Shown here: positions 1 to 8,899 of the stretch, in pieces | Layout: the number at the start of each line of letters is the position of its first letter | How positions within the stretch are numbered: the stretch's first letter is position 1 | Source: Pseudonocardia autotrophica | Lineage (GTDB): Bacteria; Actinomycetota; Actinomycetes; Mycobacteriales; Pseudonocardiaceae | NCBI RefSeq assembly: GCF_000717175.1 | Contig: NZ_JNYD01000004.1 | Location: 372,001-436,000 of the forward strand | Reading direction: 5' to 3' | DNA: 64,000 nt | Program-made: the position numbers and the translations under genes | Notes under the pieces: model-generated | What the model was told of the DNA's origin: nothing | Seen by the model: the letters and a program-made list of their open reading frames with translations, nothing else | The model's database searches: none

Positions 1-231
1 GGGGTCCTCAGCGACGCCGTGGACCGCTCCGTGGGCCAGCGCGCCGCCTCGCTGAAGGGCGAGAAGCGCTCCGGCCTGCGGGTCCACGCCCGGACCGGGC
101 TGCCCTGCCCGGTGTGCGGCGACACCGTCCGGGAGGTGTCGTTCGCCGATCGGTCGTTCCAGTACTGTCCGACCTGCCAGACCGGCGGCAAACCCCTGGC
201 CGACCGGCGGCTCTCCAGACTGGTGAGGTGA
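1..231 (+). CDS. Fpg/Nei-family DNA glycosylase, C-terminal fragment
   Basis: Only the last 76 codons lie in the window, so the start is off the left edge. The fragment ends in a zinc finger with four cysteines in CX2C-X16-CX2C spacing (Cys codons at 106, 115, 166 and 175), followed by QTGGKPL. This is the signature of the C-terminal zinc finger of formamidopyrimidine-DNA glycosylase/endonuclease VIII enzymes, which excise oxidised bases. The catalytic N-terminal Pro-Glu cannot be seen, so Fpg and Nei cannot be separated. The stop overlaps the next start (GTGA), suggesting co-transcription with the sensor kinase. Confidence 0.85.
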   Translation, partial: GVLSDAVDRSVGQRAASLKGEKRSGLRVHARTGLPCPVCGDTVREVSFADRSFQYCPTCQTGGKPLADRRLSRLVR

Positions 232-1442
232 CCACGGTGGCGGACGTGCTCTCGTCGCCGCTGGTGCTCGTCCTCGCGGCGGTCATCGTGGCGCTGGTCG
301 TGGTGATCGTGGTGCTCCTCGTGCGCCGTGCCCGCCGGCACACCTTCGCGAGCCCGCTCGAGCGGGCCACCTTCTCCACGCTGCACACGGTGGCGCTCGC
401 CGCGCCCGCGCTGCGGGACGGGCTCAACCCCAACTCCGCCGCGTACGCGCTGCCCTACCTGCGCACCCTGCTGGACACCTCTGCGCTCACCATGACGGAC
501 GCCCGGGGCGAGGTCCTGGCCTGGGACGGCGACGCCGACCAGCACAAGCCCGACGTGGTGGCCCTCGCCGACCAGGTGATCTCCACCGGCCGCCAGCAGG
601 TGCTCTCGCACTCGGCCATCGCCTGCCAGTACCCGAGCTGCGACGTCCGCGGCATCGTCGTGGTGCCGCTGGAGAGCGACGGCGCGATCATCGGCACCCT
701 GGCCGCGCTCACCACCCTGACCGCCGGCCCGGTGCTGCTGCGGGCCACCGCCGAGGTCGCGCGGTACGTCTCCAGCCAGCTCGAGCTCGCCGAGCTCGAC
801 GAGTCGCGCGCCCGGCTCAACCGGGCCGAGGTCCGGGCGCTGCGCGCGCAGATCTCGCCGCACTTCGTCTACAACGCGCTGACCACGATCGCGAGCTTCA
901 TCCGCACCGACCCGGTGCGCGCCCGCGACCTGCTGATCGAGTTCGCCGACTTCACCCGGTACTCGTTCCGCACCGCCGGCGAGTACACGACGCTGTCGGA
1001 CGAGCTGACCAACATCGAGCGCTACATCGCCCTGGAGAAGGCCCGCTTCGGCAACCGGCTGAACATCAAGCTGCAGATCGCGCCCGAGGTGCTCAACGTC
1101 GTGCTGCCGTTCCTCGCACTGCAGCCGCTGGTGGAGAACGCGGTGCGGCACGGCCTGTCCGGCAAGCCCAACGGCGGCACGATCACCATCACCGCCGAGA
1201 ACGCGGGCGCCGAGTGCGTGATCATCGTGGAGGACGACGGCGTGGGCATGGACCCCGCCCGCCTCACCGAGGACCTCGACGACGCCCACCTGTCCGGCGC
1301 GCACGTCGGCCTCGGCAACGTCGACGACCGCATGCGCTCGGCCTTCGGGGACGACTTCGGCCTGGTCGTGGACACGGCCGTCGGCGCCGGCATGAAGATC
1401 ACGCTGCGGGTGCCGAAGTTCCGCGCGGGGATCCGGGTCTGA
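228..1442 (+). CDS. LytS/BtsS-type sensor histidine kinase
   Basis: A 404-residue membrane sensor kinase. One hydrophobic helix lies at about residues 10-33. A GAF/LytS-like sensory region covers about 45-190 and contains a QYPSCDVRG segment. The His_kinase (PF06580) motif ISPHFVYN follows, with the likely phospho-acceptor His212, then an HATPase domain with the N-box LVENAVRHG and G-box EDDGVGMD. GTG at 228 is chosen because it overlaps the preceding stop (GTGA); GTG at 237 is an alternative. The family partners LytTR response regulators, and one is encoded at 2588. The symporters downstream suggest that the pair senses a small carboxylate and controls its uptake, as in the BtsSR and YpdAB systems; that is inference. 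Confidence 0.88.
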   Translation: MTTVADVLSSPLVLVLAAVIVALVVVIVVLLVRRARRHTFASPLERATFSTLHTVALAAPALRDGLNPNSAAYALPYLRTLLDTSALTMTDARGEVLAWDGDADQHKPDVVALADQVISTGRQQVLSHSAIACQYPSCDVRGIVVVPLESDGAIIGTLAALTTLTAGPVLLRATAEVARYVSSQLELAELDESRARLNRAEVRALRAQISPHFVYNALTTIASFIRTDPVRARDLLIEFADFTRYSFRTAGEYTTLSDELTNIERYIALEKARFGNRLNIKLQIAPEVLNVVLPFLALQPLVENAVRHGLSGKPNGGTITITAENAGAECVIIVEDDGVGMDPARLTEDLDDAHLSGAHVGLGNVDDRMRSAFGDDFGLVVDTAVGAGMKITLRVPKFRAGIRV

Positions 1443-1486
1443 CGCGCGGCCCCTCGAAGATCGCCTCAACGGCGGGTCCTGATCTG

Positions 1487-1492
1487 TAGCGT
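1487..1492 (+). promoter_or_regulatory. -10 hexamer TAGCGT for a leaderless S49 peptidase mRNA
   Basis: TAGCGT ends 6 nt before ATG 1499. Transcription would then begin at or next to that ATG, which argues against the GTG at 1493 as the start. Confidence 0.55.
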
Positions 1493-1498
1493 GTGCAC

Positions 1499-2395
1499 AT
1501 GGACGCCCTCCGCCTGCCCGACCGCCTGACCTCGCGCCTTCCCGGACGGCTCGGCGAGAAGGGCGACGCGCCGGTCGTCCCGCTCGTCCGGCTGCACGGC
1601 GTGATCTCGCCGCAGCCCGGTCCGGTACCTCGCGCGGTGATCAACGCGGCCTCCACGGAGAAGGTGCTGGAGCGGGCGTTCGGCACGGAGCGGGTCGTCG
1701 CGGTGGGGCTGCTGGTGAACTCGCCCGGCGGCTCGCCCACCCAGTCCGCCCTGGTCGCGGACCGGATCCGCGGGCTGGCGGCCGAGCACGAGGTGCCGGT
1801 GCTGGCGTTCTGCGAGGACGTCGCGGCCTCGGGCGGGTACTGGCTGGCCTGCGCGGCGGACGAGATCTACGCCCACCCGACCTCGATCGTCGGCTCGATC
1901 GGCGTGATCAGCTCCGGGTTCGGGCTGGAGGGCTTCATCCAGCGCTTCGGGATCGAGCGCCGGCTGCACACCGCCGGGAAGTCCAAGTCCCGGCTCGACC
2001 CGTTCCTGCCGGAGAAGGACGAGGACGTCGCCTGGCTGCGCGGGCTGCAGGACGAGCTGCACGGCCTGTTCCGGCAGTGGGTCGTCGACCGCCGGGGCGA
2101 CCGGCTGACCGGTGGCGACGATCTCTTCACGGGCGAGGTCTGGACCGGGGCGCGGGCGCTGGAGCTCGGCCTGGTCGACGGCCTGGGCACGGCGCGGTCC
2201 GTCCTCACGGAGCGCTTCCCGGACGCCAAGCTGGCCCCGGTCGAGGGACGCAAGCCGCTGCTCGCCCGGCTGGGCCTGGGCGCCCCCGCCGCGGGGCTCC
2301 CCGGGGCCCTCGGTGCAGGCGGTGCGGCGGACGCCGCGCTCGGTCTGGTCCAGGCGGCCGACATCAGGGCGACATGGGCGCGCTACGGTCTGTAG
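1499..2395 (+). CDS. S49-family serine peptidase (SppA/SohB-like)
   Basis: A 298-residue protein of the ClpP-like S49 fold. It shows the oxyanion segment NSPGG, the nucleophile Ser of DVAASGGYW (about residue 111) and the general-base Lys of GKSKSRLDPF (about residue 163), which gives a Ser/Lys dyad. No signal peptide or membrane helix is visible, so it resembles the short single-domain SohB-like enzymes more than membrane-bound E. coli SppA. Its role is probably degradation of signal-peptide remnants or membrane-derived peptides. It sits between the kinase and its cognate regulator, an unusual position. The start ATG 1499 is set by the hexamer 6 nt upstream. Confidence 0.87.
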   Translation: MDALRLPDRLTSRLPGRLGEKGDAPVVPLVRLHGVISPQPGPVPRAVINAASTEKVLERAFGTERVVAVGLLVNSPGGSPTQSALVADRIRGLAAEHEVPVLAFCEDVAASGGYWLACAADEIYAHPTSIVGSIGVISSGFGLEGFIQRFGIERRLHTAGKSKSRLDPFLPEKDEDVAWLRGLQDELHGLFRQWVVDRRGDRLTGGDDLFTGEVWTGARALELGLVDGLGTARSVLTERFPDAKLAPVEGRKPLLARLGLGAPAAGLPGALGAGGAADAALGLVQAADIRATWARYGL

Positions 2396-2587
2396 CCTCG
2401 CCGGCGGTGGGCGAGCCCGAGAGGAGCCCCGGTCCTCACCCGTTCGATCAGTAGCCGATCGGTCGCAGATTGATGAGATGCCCTGGCATCCCGCACCGAT
2501 CACCGTCACCATGGTCGGCAGGGCCCGGGGCCGCCACCGACGAGGTGCGCGCCCGGCCGCGCACCGGGAACGCAGGATGAGGAGATC

Positions 2588-3466
2588 GTGGACAGCACCG
2601 ACAGCTCCGGAGGTCTGGTCGTCCTCGCAGTGGACGACGAACAGCCGGCTCTCGAAGAACTGGCGTTCCTGCTGAACGAGGACCCGCGGGTCGGCGAGGT
2701 GCTCAAGGCCTCGGACGCGACCGAGGCCCTCCGCATCCTCAACGCCCGCAGCTCCCGGGAGAGCGTGCACGCCGCGAACGCCGCCCGCGCCGCGGGCGCC
2801 CCGCACCCGGCCGCCGGCACGCGCGTGGCCGAGAAGACGGACGTCGACGTCGTCTTCCTCGACATCCGCATGCCGGGTCTCGACGGCCTCGAGCTCGCCC
2901 GCGTCTTCTCCTCCATGGCCCAGCCGCCGGAGGTCGTGTTCGTCACGGCGCACGACGACCGCGCGGTCGACGCCTACGAGGTCGGCGCCAAGGACTACCT
3001 GCTCAAGCCCCTGCGCGAGGAGCGGCTCGCCGCCGCCCTGGACCGGATCATCGCCAACCGGGCGACCGCGGCGCCCGTCGAGCCCGCCCCGCAGGAGCGG
3101 GACGAGGACGAGGTCATCCCCGTCGAGCTCGCGGGCACCACGAAGCTGGTGCCGCGCTCGGCCGTCCGGTACGTGGAGGCCCAGGGCGACTACGCCCGGC
3201 TGCACACCACCGAGGGCAGCCACCTGGTCCGCATCCCGCTGTCGGTGCTGGAGGACCGCTGGCGCGACGCCGGGTTCGTCCGCATCCACCGCTCGTTCCT
3301 GGTGGCGTTGCCGCTGGTCACCGAGCTGCGGCTGTCCGGGTCGGGGTACGTGGTGCGGGTCGGCTCCGGCCCCGACACCGCGGAGCTGCCCGTCTCCCGC
3401 CGGCACACCCGTGAGCTGAAGGACCGCCTGGTCCGCGCGACGAAGCAGGCGTGGAGCCAGAGGTGA
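2588..3466 (+). CDS. LytTR-family response regulator
   Basis: A 292-residue regulator with an N-terminal receiver domain and a C-terminal LytTR DNA-binding domain. The acidic pair is in VDDE (residues 16-17), the phosphorylation site is Asp92 in FLDIRMPG, and the conserved Lys is in KDYLLKP. The LytTR domain spans about 175-290, with VRYVEAQGDYARLHT and FVRIHRSFLV. The spacing from the acidic pair to Asp92 is about 75 residues, some 25-30 longer than usual, because of an Ala/Arg-rich insert (about 48-75). GTG 2588 follows a good ribosome site (GATGAGGAG). It probably answers to the kinase at 228 and controls the transporter genes downstream. Confidence 0.9.
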   Translation: MDSTDSSGGLVVLAVDDEQPALEELAFLLNEDPRVGEVLKASDATEALRILNARSSRESVHAANAARAAGAPHPAAGTRVAEKTDVDVVFLDIRMPGLDGLELARVFSSMAQPPEVVFVTAHDDRAVDAYEVGAKDYLLKPLREERLAAALDRIIANRATAAPVEPAPQERDEDEVIPVELAGTTKLVPRSAVRYVEAQGDYARLHTTEGSHLVRIPLSVLEDRWRDAGFVRIHRSFLVALPLVTELRLSGSGYVVRVGSGPDTAELPVSRRHTRELKDRLVRATKQAWSQR

Positions 3467-3500
3467 GCGCCGACGACGCACTCGTTCCCGCGGAGGAGGC

Positions 3501-4874
3501 ATGAGCGCTGCCGTCGACGGCTCCCCGCCGTCGATGAGCCCCGACCCGGGAGACGGGGAGGGGTCCACCCGGCGCCGGCGCGCGGCGCCGGGCGGTCCCG
3601 AGGACTCCGGGCCGCTGTGGCTGCAGGAGGAGATGCGCCGCCGGATGGACGCCAACGCCCGCTCCGGCCGCGGCCGGCACGCGCGGGACGAGGCGGACAC
3701 CGAGCAGTTCGGCGTCGGCGAGCTGCGGGCCCGGGTGGCCCGCGGCGACACCCCGCCGCCGGGCGGGCCGGACTACACCGCCTACCCGGACTACGACGAC
3801 GACTACGACGACGGGGACGACGAGCCGTTCGGCGGCCCCGAGGTCGAGCGGTTCGAGCGGGTCCTCGGCCCGGCCAGCGTGCCGCTGCGGATGCCGCCGC
3901 CCGAGACCTACGACGACGGCCGCGGCGGCCCCGGACCGGACCCGCAGGGCCCGTCGGGCGGTTCCGGCGGGATGCGGCAGAGCGGCGCCCCGGGCAGCCC
4001 GCTGTCCCGGGCGGGCCGCCCCGCGCTCGCGCCGGACTCCCTGGGCGGGCTGCCGCCGGCCGTCCGGCCCCCGTCGGGTGATCCGTACCCCCAGGCCTTC
4101 ACCGGCGAGTTCACCCCGGAGCCGTCCTTCCGCGCGATGCCCGCGCCGCCCCCGTCCGCGCCCATGGCCCCGCCGGGCACCCACCCCGGGCTCCCGCGCC
4201 CGATGCCGGACCCCGACGCCGAACGCACGGACGTCGGCGTCATCCCGCCGGTCCCGCCCACGGAGACCCCCGGACAGCCCGGGCACCCCGCGCCGGCGTT
4301 CGAGCAGGCCCCCGAGCCCGGGACCGCGCCGCACGGGACGGCCGACGCCACACAGGCCGTCGACCCCGCGAGCCGGCTCCCGCTCTCCGCCCGCACCGCC
4401 GGCGCACCCTCGCCCGCCGTCGCTCCCACCGCCCCCACGGCGCCCACCGGCGACACCGGCCCCGGCCGCCCCGTCGGCGCCCGGTTCCGGCCCGTCGAGG
4501 AGGAACAGCCCGAAGGCGCGCCCCGCCGCGTCCGCGTGGTGCTGTCCGAGCGCAAGGGCGTCGCCCGCACCGTCCGTACGGTGGTCGACGTGCAGGAGGG
4601 CACCGCCGTCGGCGAGCTGCTGCGCACGAACCTCATCGGGGGCCAGCTCGCGGTCGCGCTGCGCATCGGCGGCCTCGCGCTGCTGGTGCTCGGCATGCTG
4701 CCCGCGCTGTTCGCCTTCTACCCCGAGCTCGGCCGGCTCGAGGTGCTGGGGCTGCGGCTGCCCTGGCTGCTCCTCGGCGTGCTGGTCTACCCGTTCCTCC
4801 TGGTCCTGGGCTGGTGGCACACGAAGGCCGCCGAGCGGGTCGAGCAGAACTTCGCCGACCACGTCCAGGACTGA
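3501..4874 (+). CDS. Proline-rich protein with C-terminal two-helix membrane domain
   Basis: Unrecognised 457-residue protein. The first 340 or so residues are rich in Pro, Gly, Ala, Arg and Asp, with an acidic Tyr/Asp run near 92-109, and are probably disordered. A small folded piece (about 345-380) leads into two hydrophobic helices (about 383-408 and 419-440). A polar tail of the form WWHTKAAERVEQNF ends the protein. GGAGG 5 nt before ATG 3501 fixes the start. It lies 43 nt before the first symporter gene. The C-terminal hairpin and tail recall the two-helix small subunits (DUF485, DUF4212) that accompany sodium:solute symporters, so it may be a symporter accessory. That role is inferred from context only. 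Confidence 0.7.
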   Translation: MSAAVDGSPPSMSPDPGDGEGSTRRRRAAPGGPEDSGPLWLQEEMRRRMDANARSGRGRHARDEADTEQFGVGELRARVARGDTPPPGGPDYTAYPDYDDDYDDGDDEPFGGPEVERFERVLGPASVPLRMPPPETYDDGRGGPGPDPQGPSGGSGGMRQSGAPGSPLSRAGRPALAPDSLGGLPPAVRPPSGDPYPQAFTGEFTPEPSFRAMPAPPPSAPMAPPGTHPGLPRPMPDPDAERTDVGVIPPVPPTETPGQPGHPAPAFEQAPEPGTAPHGTADATQAVDPASRLPLSARTAGAPSPAVAPTAPTAPTGDTGPGRPVGARFRPVEEEQPEGAPRRVRVVLSERKGVARTVRTVVDVQEGTAVGELLRTNLIGGQLAVALRIGGLALLVLGMLPALFAFYPELGRLEVLGLRLPWLLLGVLVYPFLLVLGWWHTKAAERVEQNFADHVQD

Positions 4875-4917
4875 CCCCGCCCGTTCCCCCGCGCCCGATC
4901 CCCCAGAGAGCTCGCCG

Positions 4918-6645
4918 TTGCCCACCCCGTCCGTCATCGCGCTGGTCGCCATCGCCCTCGTCGGCGTGGCGTCCGTCGTCATCGGGTCGCTGGGCGTGCG
5001 CGTCGCCCGCAGCACCTCGGACTTCCTCGTCGCCTCCCGCACGGTCGGCGCCGTCCCCAACGCCGCGGCGATCTCCGGCGAGTACCTCTCCGCGGCGACC
5101 TTCCTCGGGATCGCCGGCCTGGTGCTCCGCGAGGGCGCGACCGCACTCTGGTACCCGATCGCCTTCTGCGCGGGGTACCTGGCGCTGCTGCTGTTCGTGG
5201 CCGCCCCGCTGCGCCGCTCCGGCGCCTACACGATCCCGGACTTCGCCGAGGCCCGGCTGCACTCGCCGCGGCTGCGCCGGCTGTGCACCGCGCTCGTGCT
5301 GCTGATCGGCTGGCTCTACCTGCTGCCGCAGCTGCAGGGTGCGGGACTCTCGCTCACCACCCTGACCTCGCTGCCCTCGTGGGTCGGCGTGCTCGGCGCG
5401 GGCGTGCTGGTGGTGCTGTGCGTGGTGGCCGGCGGCATGCGCTCGATCACCTTCGTGCAGGCCTTCCAGTACTGGCTCAAGCTCACCGCCCTCACGGTGC
5501 CCGCGCTCGTCGCGCTCGCGCTGTTCCTCGGGGGCGACCGCGAGCTCGACCGGCCCGCCGCGCCGGAGTTCCCCGAGGCCACCACGATCGACGTCCGCAC
5601 GCCGGTGGAACTCGAGGTCGTCGCGCCCACCCCGCTCGAGGCCCGCGGCGAGGTCGACGGCGCGCCCGTCGACGGCCCGCTGGTCTGGCAGCCCGGCCTG
5701 CACGGCGTCGAGGCCGGGACCGAGCTGCGGTTCGAGGCCGGCACCGGCGTCCCCGTCCCGGCCGGCACGCCCGCGACGGACCGGGAGTGGCTGGAGCCGC
5801 GGTCCGGCCCGCTGAACCTGCTCGAGATCTACTCGATCCTGGTCGCCGGCATCGCCGGCACGATGGGCCTGCCGCACGTGCTGGTCCGCTTCTACACGAA
5901 CCCGGACGGCCGGGCCGCCCGCCGCACCACCGTCGTCGTGCTGGCCCTGATCGGCGGGGTGTTCGTGCTGGTCACGCTCATGGGCCTGCTGTCGCGGGCG
6001 TTCACCCCGCAGCTGCTGGTCGACGGCCGCACGGACGGCGCGGTCCTGCTCGTCCCGACCGCCGCGCTGGGCGACGGGTGGGCGGGCTGGCTGCTCGGCG
6101 GCCTCGTGTCCGCCGGGGCCGCGGCGGCGTTCCTGTCGACGTCGTCGGGCCTGGTCGTGAGCCTGGCCGGCGTACTGTTCACGGACGTGTTGAAGGGGAA
6201 GCTGCGGGACTTCCGGCTCGCCGCGCTGCTGTCGGCGATCGTGCCGGTGGCGCCCGCCCTCCTCGTCACGCGGCTGGACCTGGCGCTCACCGTGCCGCTC
6301 GTCTTCGCGGTCTCCGCCGCCACCTTCTGCCCGCTGCTCGTGCTCGGCGTCTGGTGGCGCGGGCTCACCCCCGCCGGCGCGACGGCCGGCATCCTCGTCG
6401 GCGGGGTGCTGTCCGCGATCGGGGTCGGGTTCGCGCTGGCCGGGAGCGTGCCGGAGGGAGCCGTGGGCGTGCTGCTGCTGCGGCCCGCCGCCGTCGCCGT
6501 GCCGCTGGCCTTCCTCACCATGGTCGTGGTCAGCCGGGCGACCCGCCGCGCCGTGCCGATGGACGCCGAGCACACGCTCCTGCAGCTGCACGCCCCCGAA
6601 CGCCTGGGCCTGTCCCGCGACCGGTTGAGCCGGGAACCCTCGTGA
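4918..6645 (+). CDS. Sodium:solute symporter (ActP-like), first of a tandem pair
   Basis: A 575-residue multi-helix transporter of the SSS family. Family signatures are SDFLVASR (about 34-41), ISGEYLSAATFLG (about 52-64) and MGLPHVLVRFYTNPDG after the large loop. Between helices, at about residues 205-300, it carries a polar extracytoplasmic insert of some 90 residues that the third symporter here (8896) lacks. The most likely start is TTG 4918, preceded by AGAGAG; the next in-frame GTG (4966) would delete half of the first helix. It ends overlapping the next gene (GTGA). Substrate is probably a monocarboxylate such as acetate or pyruvate, taken up with Na+ or H+, but the sequence does not prove this. 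Confidence 0.86.
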   Translation: MPTPSVIALVAIALVGVASVVIGSLGVRVARSTSDFLVASRTVGAVPNAAAISGEYLSAATFLGIAGLVLREGATALWYPIAFCAGYLALLLFVAAPLRRSGAYTIPDFAEARLHSPRLRRLCTALVLLIGWLYLLPQLQGAGLSLTTLTSLPSWVGVLGAGVLVVLCVVAGGMRSITFVQAFQYWLKLTALTVPALVALALFLGGDRELDRPAAPEFPEATTIDVRTPVELEVVAPTPLEARGEVDGAPVDGPLVWQPGLHGVEAGTELRFEAGTGVPVPAGTPATDREWLEPRSGPLNLLEIYSILVAGIAGTMGLPHVLVRFYTNPDGRAARRTTVVVLALIGGVFVLVTLMGLLSRAFTPQLLVDGRTDGAVLLVPTAALGDGWAGWLLGGLVSAGAAAAFLSTSSGLVVSLAGVLFTDVLKGKLRDFRLAALLSAIVPVAPALLVTRLDLALTVPLVFAVSAATFCPLLVLGVWWRGLTPAGATAGILVGGVLSAIGVGFALAGSVPEGAVGVLLLRPAAVAVPLAFLTMVVVSRATRRAVPMDAEHTLLQLHAPERLGLSRDRLSREPS

Positions 6646-8420
6646 GTGCGACGGCCGTCGCTGCGCTCACCGCGATCCTGCTGGTCGCGGTGGCCTCGAC
6701 GGTCATCGGCATGCTCGGGCACCGGGCCCGCCGGACGTCGGACTTCCTGGTCGCCTCGCGCACGGTCCGGCCCTCCGCCAACGCCGGCGCGATCTCCGGC
6801 GAGTACCTGTCCGCGGCCTCGTTCCTCGGGGTGGCGGGACTGGTGCTCCGCGACGGCGTCGACGCGCTCTGGTACCCCGTCGGCTACACCGCGGGCTACC
6901 TGTCGCTGCTGCTGTTCGTGGCCGCGCCGCTGCGCCGCTCCGGCGCGTACACGGTGCCGGACTTCGCCGAGCTGCGCCTGCGCTCGACGTCGCTGCGCCG
7001 ACTCTGCAGCGTGTTCGTGCTGGTCATCGGCTGGCTCTACCTGCTGCCGCAGCTGCAGGGCGCCGGGCTGACCGTCGAGGTCGTCACCGGGCTGCCGCAG
7101 TGGATCGGCACGGTCGGGGCCGGGGTGATCGTGGTGCTCACCGTGGTGTTCGGCGGCATGCGCTCGGTGACCTTCGTGCAGGCCTTCCAGTACTGGCTCA
7201 AGCTCACCGCGCTCGCCGTGCCCGCCGCGGTGGCGCTGGTCTTCTTCCTCAACAGCGGGCACACCTTCGACCGGCCGCAGGCGCCGGACTTCCGCGAGCA
7301 GACCACCGTCACGGTCGAGACGGACGTCCGGCTCGACACCGGCGCGCCCACCCGCGTGCAGGTGGGCCCGGCGGGCGGGGTGGTCGACGGCGCCCCGGTG
7401 CCGGCCGGCACCGTGCTCACCTGGGAGACCGGCACCCGGCACGAGGTGAGCGCCGGCTCCGAGCTGGTGTTCCCGGCCGGCTCGCCGGTCCCGACCACGG
7501 CGGGGCGGCCGACCACGGACGCCCGCTGGCTCACCCCGCTGGCCGGCGACGGACCGTACCAGCTGCTGGCCATCTACTCGCTGATCATGGCGACCTTCCT
7601 CGGCACGATGGGGCTGCCGCACGTCCTCGGCCGCTTCTACACCAACCCGGACGGCCGGGCGGCACGCCGCAGCGCGGTGATCGTGCTGGCCCTGCTCGGC
7701 GGGTTCTACCTGCTGGTCACGTTGATCGGCGCGCTGTCGCGCTTCTACACCCCGCAGCTGCTCGTCGCCGGCCCCACGGACGCCGCGGTGCTGCTGCTGC
7801 CCGAGGCGGTGCTCGGCAGCGGGCTCGCCGGGGCGATCCTCGGCGGGGTGGTCGCGGCCGGGGCGTGGGCCGCGTTCCTGTCCACGGCGTCCGGCCTGCT
7901 GGTCAGCCTGGCCGGGGTGCTGTCCACGGACGTGCTGCGCGGTCGCTCGGCGGCGGCCGACCGGCGGATGGCCGAGCTGCGGATCTCGACGGTGCTGGCC
8001 GCAGCGGCGCCGCTGGCGCTCACCCTCGGGGTGACCCGGCTGGACTTCGCCGAGACCGTGGCGCTGGCCTTCGCGGTGGCCGCGTCGACCTTCTGCCCGC
8101 TGCTGGTGCTGGGCATCTGGTGGCGGGGGCTCACCGCGCGCGGCGCGATCTCGGGGCTGCTCGTCGGCGGGCTGCTCTCGGCCGGCGCGGTGGCGGTGAG
8201 CCTGGCCGGCGTCGGCGGCAGCGGCTGGGTCGGCGTCCTGCTCTACCGGCCCGCGATCGTCACGGTCCCGCTGGCCTTCCTGGTGATGATCGTGGTCAGC
8301 CTCGTCACGCGGAAGCACCGCCCGGCCAACACGGACGCCCTGTTGCTGCGGCTGCACGCGCCCGAACGGCTCGGACTCTTCCGCGAGCACGTCGAGAACG
8401 TGCGCCGGCCGTCCGACTGA
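6642..8420 (+). CDS. Sodium:solute symporter (ActP-like), second of a tandem pair
   Basis: A 592-residue SSS-family transporter closely related to the preceding gene product. Both share SDFLVASRTV, ISGEYLSAA, GWLYLLPQLQGAGL, MRS(I/V)TFVQAFQYWLKLTAL and PHVL(V/G)RFYTNPDG. The same large polar loop is present but has diverged more than the helices. GTG 6642 overlaps the stop of the upstream gene, implying translational coupling. The pair looks like a local gene duplication. The two may act as homologous partners or have different substrate affinities; which one is open. Confidence 0.86.
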   Translation: MSATAVAALTAILLVAVASTVIGMLGHRARRTSDFLVASRTVRPSANAGAISGEYLSAASFLGVAGLVLRDGVDALWYPVGYTAGYLSLLLFVAAPLRRSGAYTVPDFAELRLRSTSLRRLCSVFVLVIGWLYLLPQLQGAGLTVEVVTGLPQWIGTVGAGVIVVLTVVFGGMRSVTFVQAFQYWLKLTALAVPAAVALVFFLNSGHTFDRPQAPDFREQTTVTVETDVRLDTGAPTRVQVGPAGGVVDGAPVPAGTVLTWETGTRHEVSAGSELVFPAGSPVPTTAGRPTTDARWLTPLAGDGPYQLLAIYSLIMATFLGTMGLPHVLGRFYTNPDGRAARRSAVIVLALLGGFYLLVTLIGALSRFYTPQLLVAGPTDAAVLLLPEAVLGSGLAGAILGGVVAAGAWAAFLSTASGLLVSLAGVLSTDVLRGRSAAADRRMAELRISTVLAAAAPLALTLGVTRLDFAETVALAFAVAASTFCPLLVLGIWWRGLTARGAISGLLVGGLLSAGAVAVSLAGVGGSGWVGVLLYRPAIVTVPLAFLVMIVVSLVTRKHRPANTDALLLRLHAPERLGLFREHVENVRRPSD

Positions 8421-8459
8421 CCCGACCGACCGCTCACGCTCCGTGGCTGCGCTGACACG

Positions 8460-8482
8460 GACGGTTTCGTCGCGGAACCGTC
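8460..8482 (+). terminator. Short hairpin between the symporter pair and the DUF485 gene
   Basis: A 7-bp inverted repeat (GACGGTT / AACCGTC) with a 9-nt loop, 40 nt after the second symporter stop. It has no T-run, so it may be a weak terminator or an operator for the DUF485-actP unit. Confidence 0.3.
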
Positions 8483-8563
8483 TCGATCGTCGTTCCGAGT
8501 CGTTCGCCCTGTAGTGGCTCCGGCGCCGGAGGAGGGCGCCGGACACGCACGGAAGGACTTCTC

Positions 8564-8899
8564 ATGAGCACCACCGGGGAACGGAGCGCCCACGGGACGA
8601 TCTACCAGCGGGTCCAGGCGAGCCCCGAGTTCGGGGACCTGCGCCGCCGGCTGCGCCGGTTCGTCTTCCCGATGAGCGCGCTCTTCCTGATCTGGTACCT
8701 GGTCTACGTCCTGCTGGCCTCGTACGCGCCCGCCTTCATGGCGACCAGACTGGCCGGCAACTTCACCGTCGGCCTGCTGATCGGCCTGCTGCAGTTCGTC
8801 TCGACGTTCCTGATCACGACCCTGTACGTGCGCTTCGCCGACCGGACGCTGGACCCGGCCGCCGAGCGCCTGCGGCACGAGATCGAGGGGGAGGCGTGA
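8564..8899 (+). CDS. DUF485 small membrane protein (YjcH-like)
   Basis: A 111-residue protein with two predicted helices (about 35-57 and 66-90) and the family pattern of a conserved FVFPMSALFLIWY segment followed by ANFTVGLLIGLLQF-like residues. DUF485 proteins, such as E. coli YjcH, are encoded immediately upstream of the ActP acetate symporter, and here too the stop overlaps the start of the next gene. It is probably a transporter accessory subunit. The start ATG 8564 has GGAAGG about 10 nt upstream. Confidence 0.9.
   Translation: MSTTGERSAHGTIYQRVQASPEFGDLRRRLRRFVFPMSALFLIWYLVYVLLASYAPAFMATRLAGNFTVGLLIGLLQFVSTFLITTLYVRFADRTLDPAAERLRHEIEGEA

Noticed and set aside
1466..3751. A 761-codon open frame on the minus strand
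   Set aside because: It runs antisense to the S49 peptidase and LytTR genes, has no recognisable domain, and shows the Arg/Gly/Ala/Asp-rich bias of antisense frames in GC-rich DNA.
5892..8546. Very long minus-strand open frame over the symporter genes
   Set aside because: Composition is His/Gln/Arg/Asp-rich without helices or motifs, while the plus strand codes clear membrane transporters.
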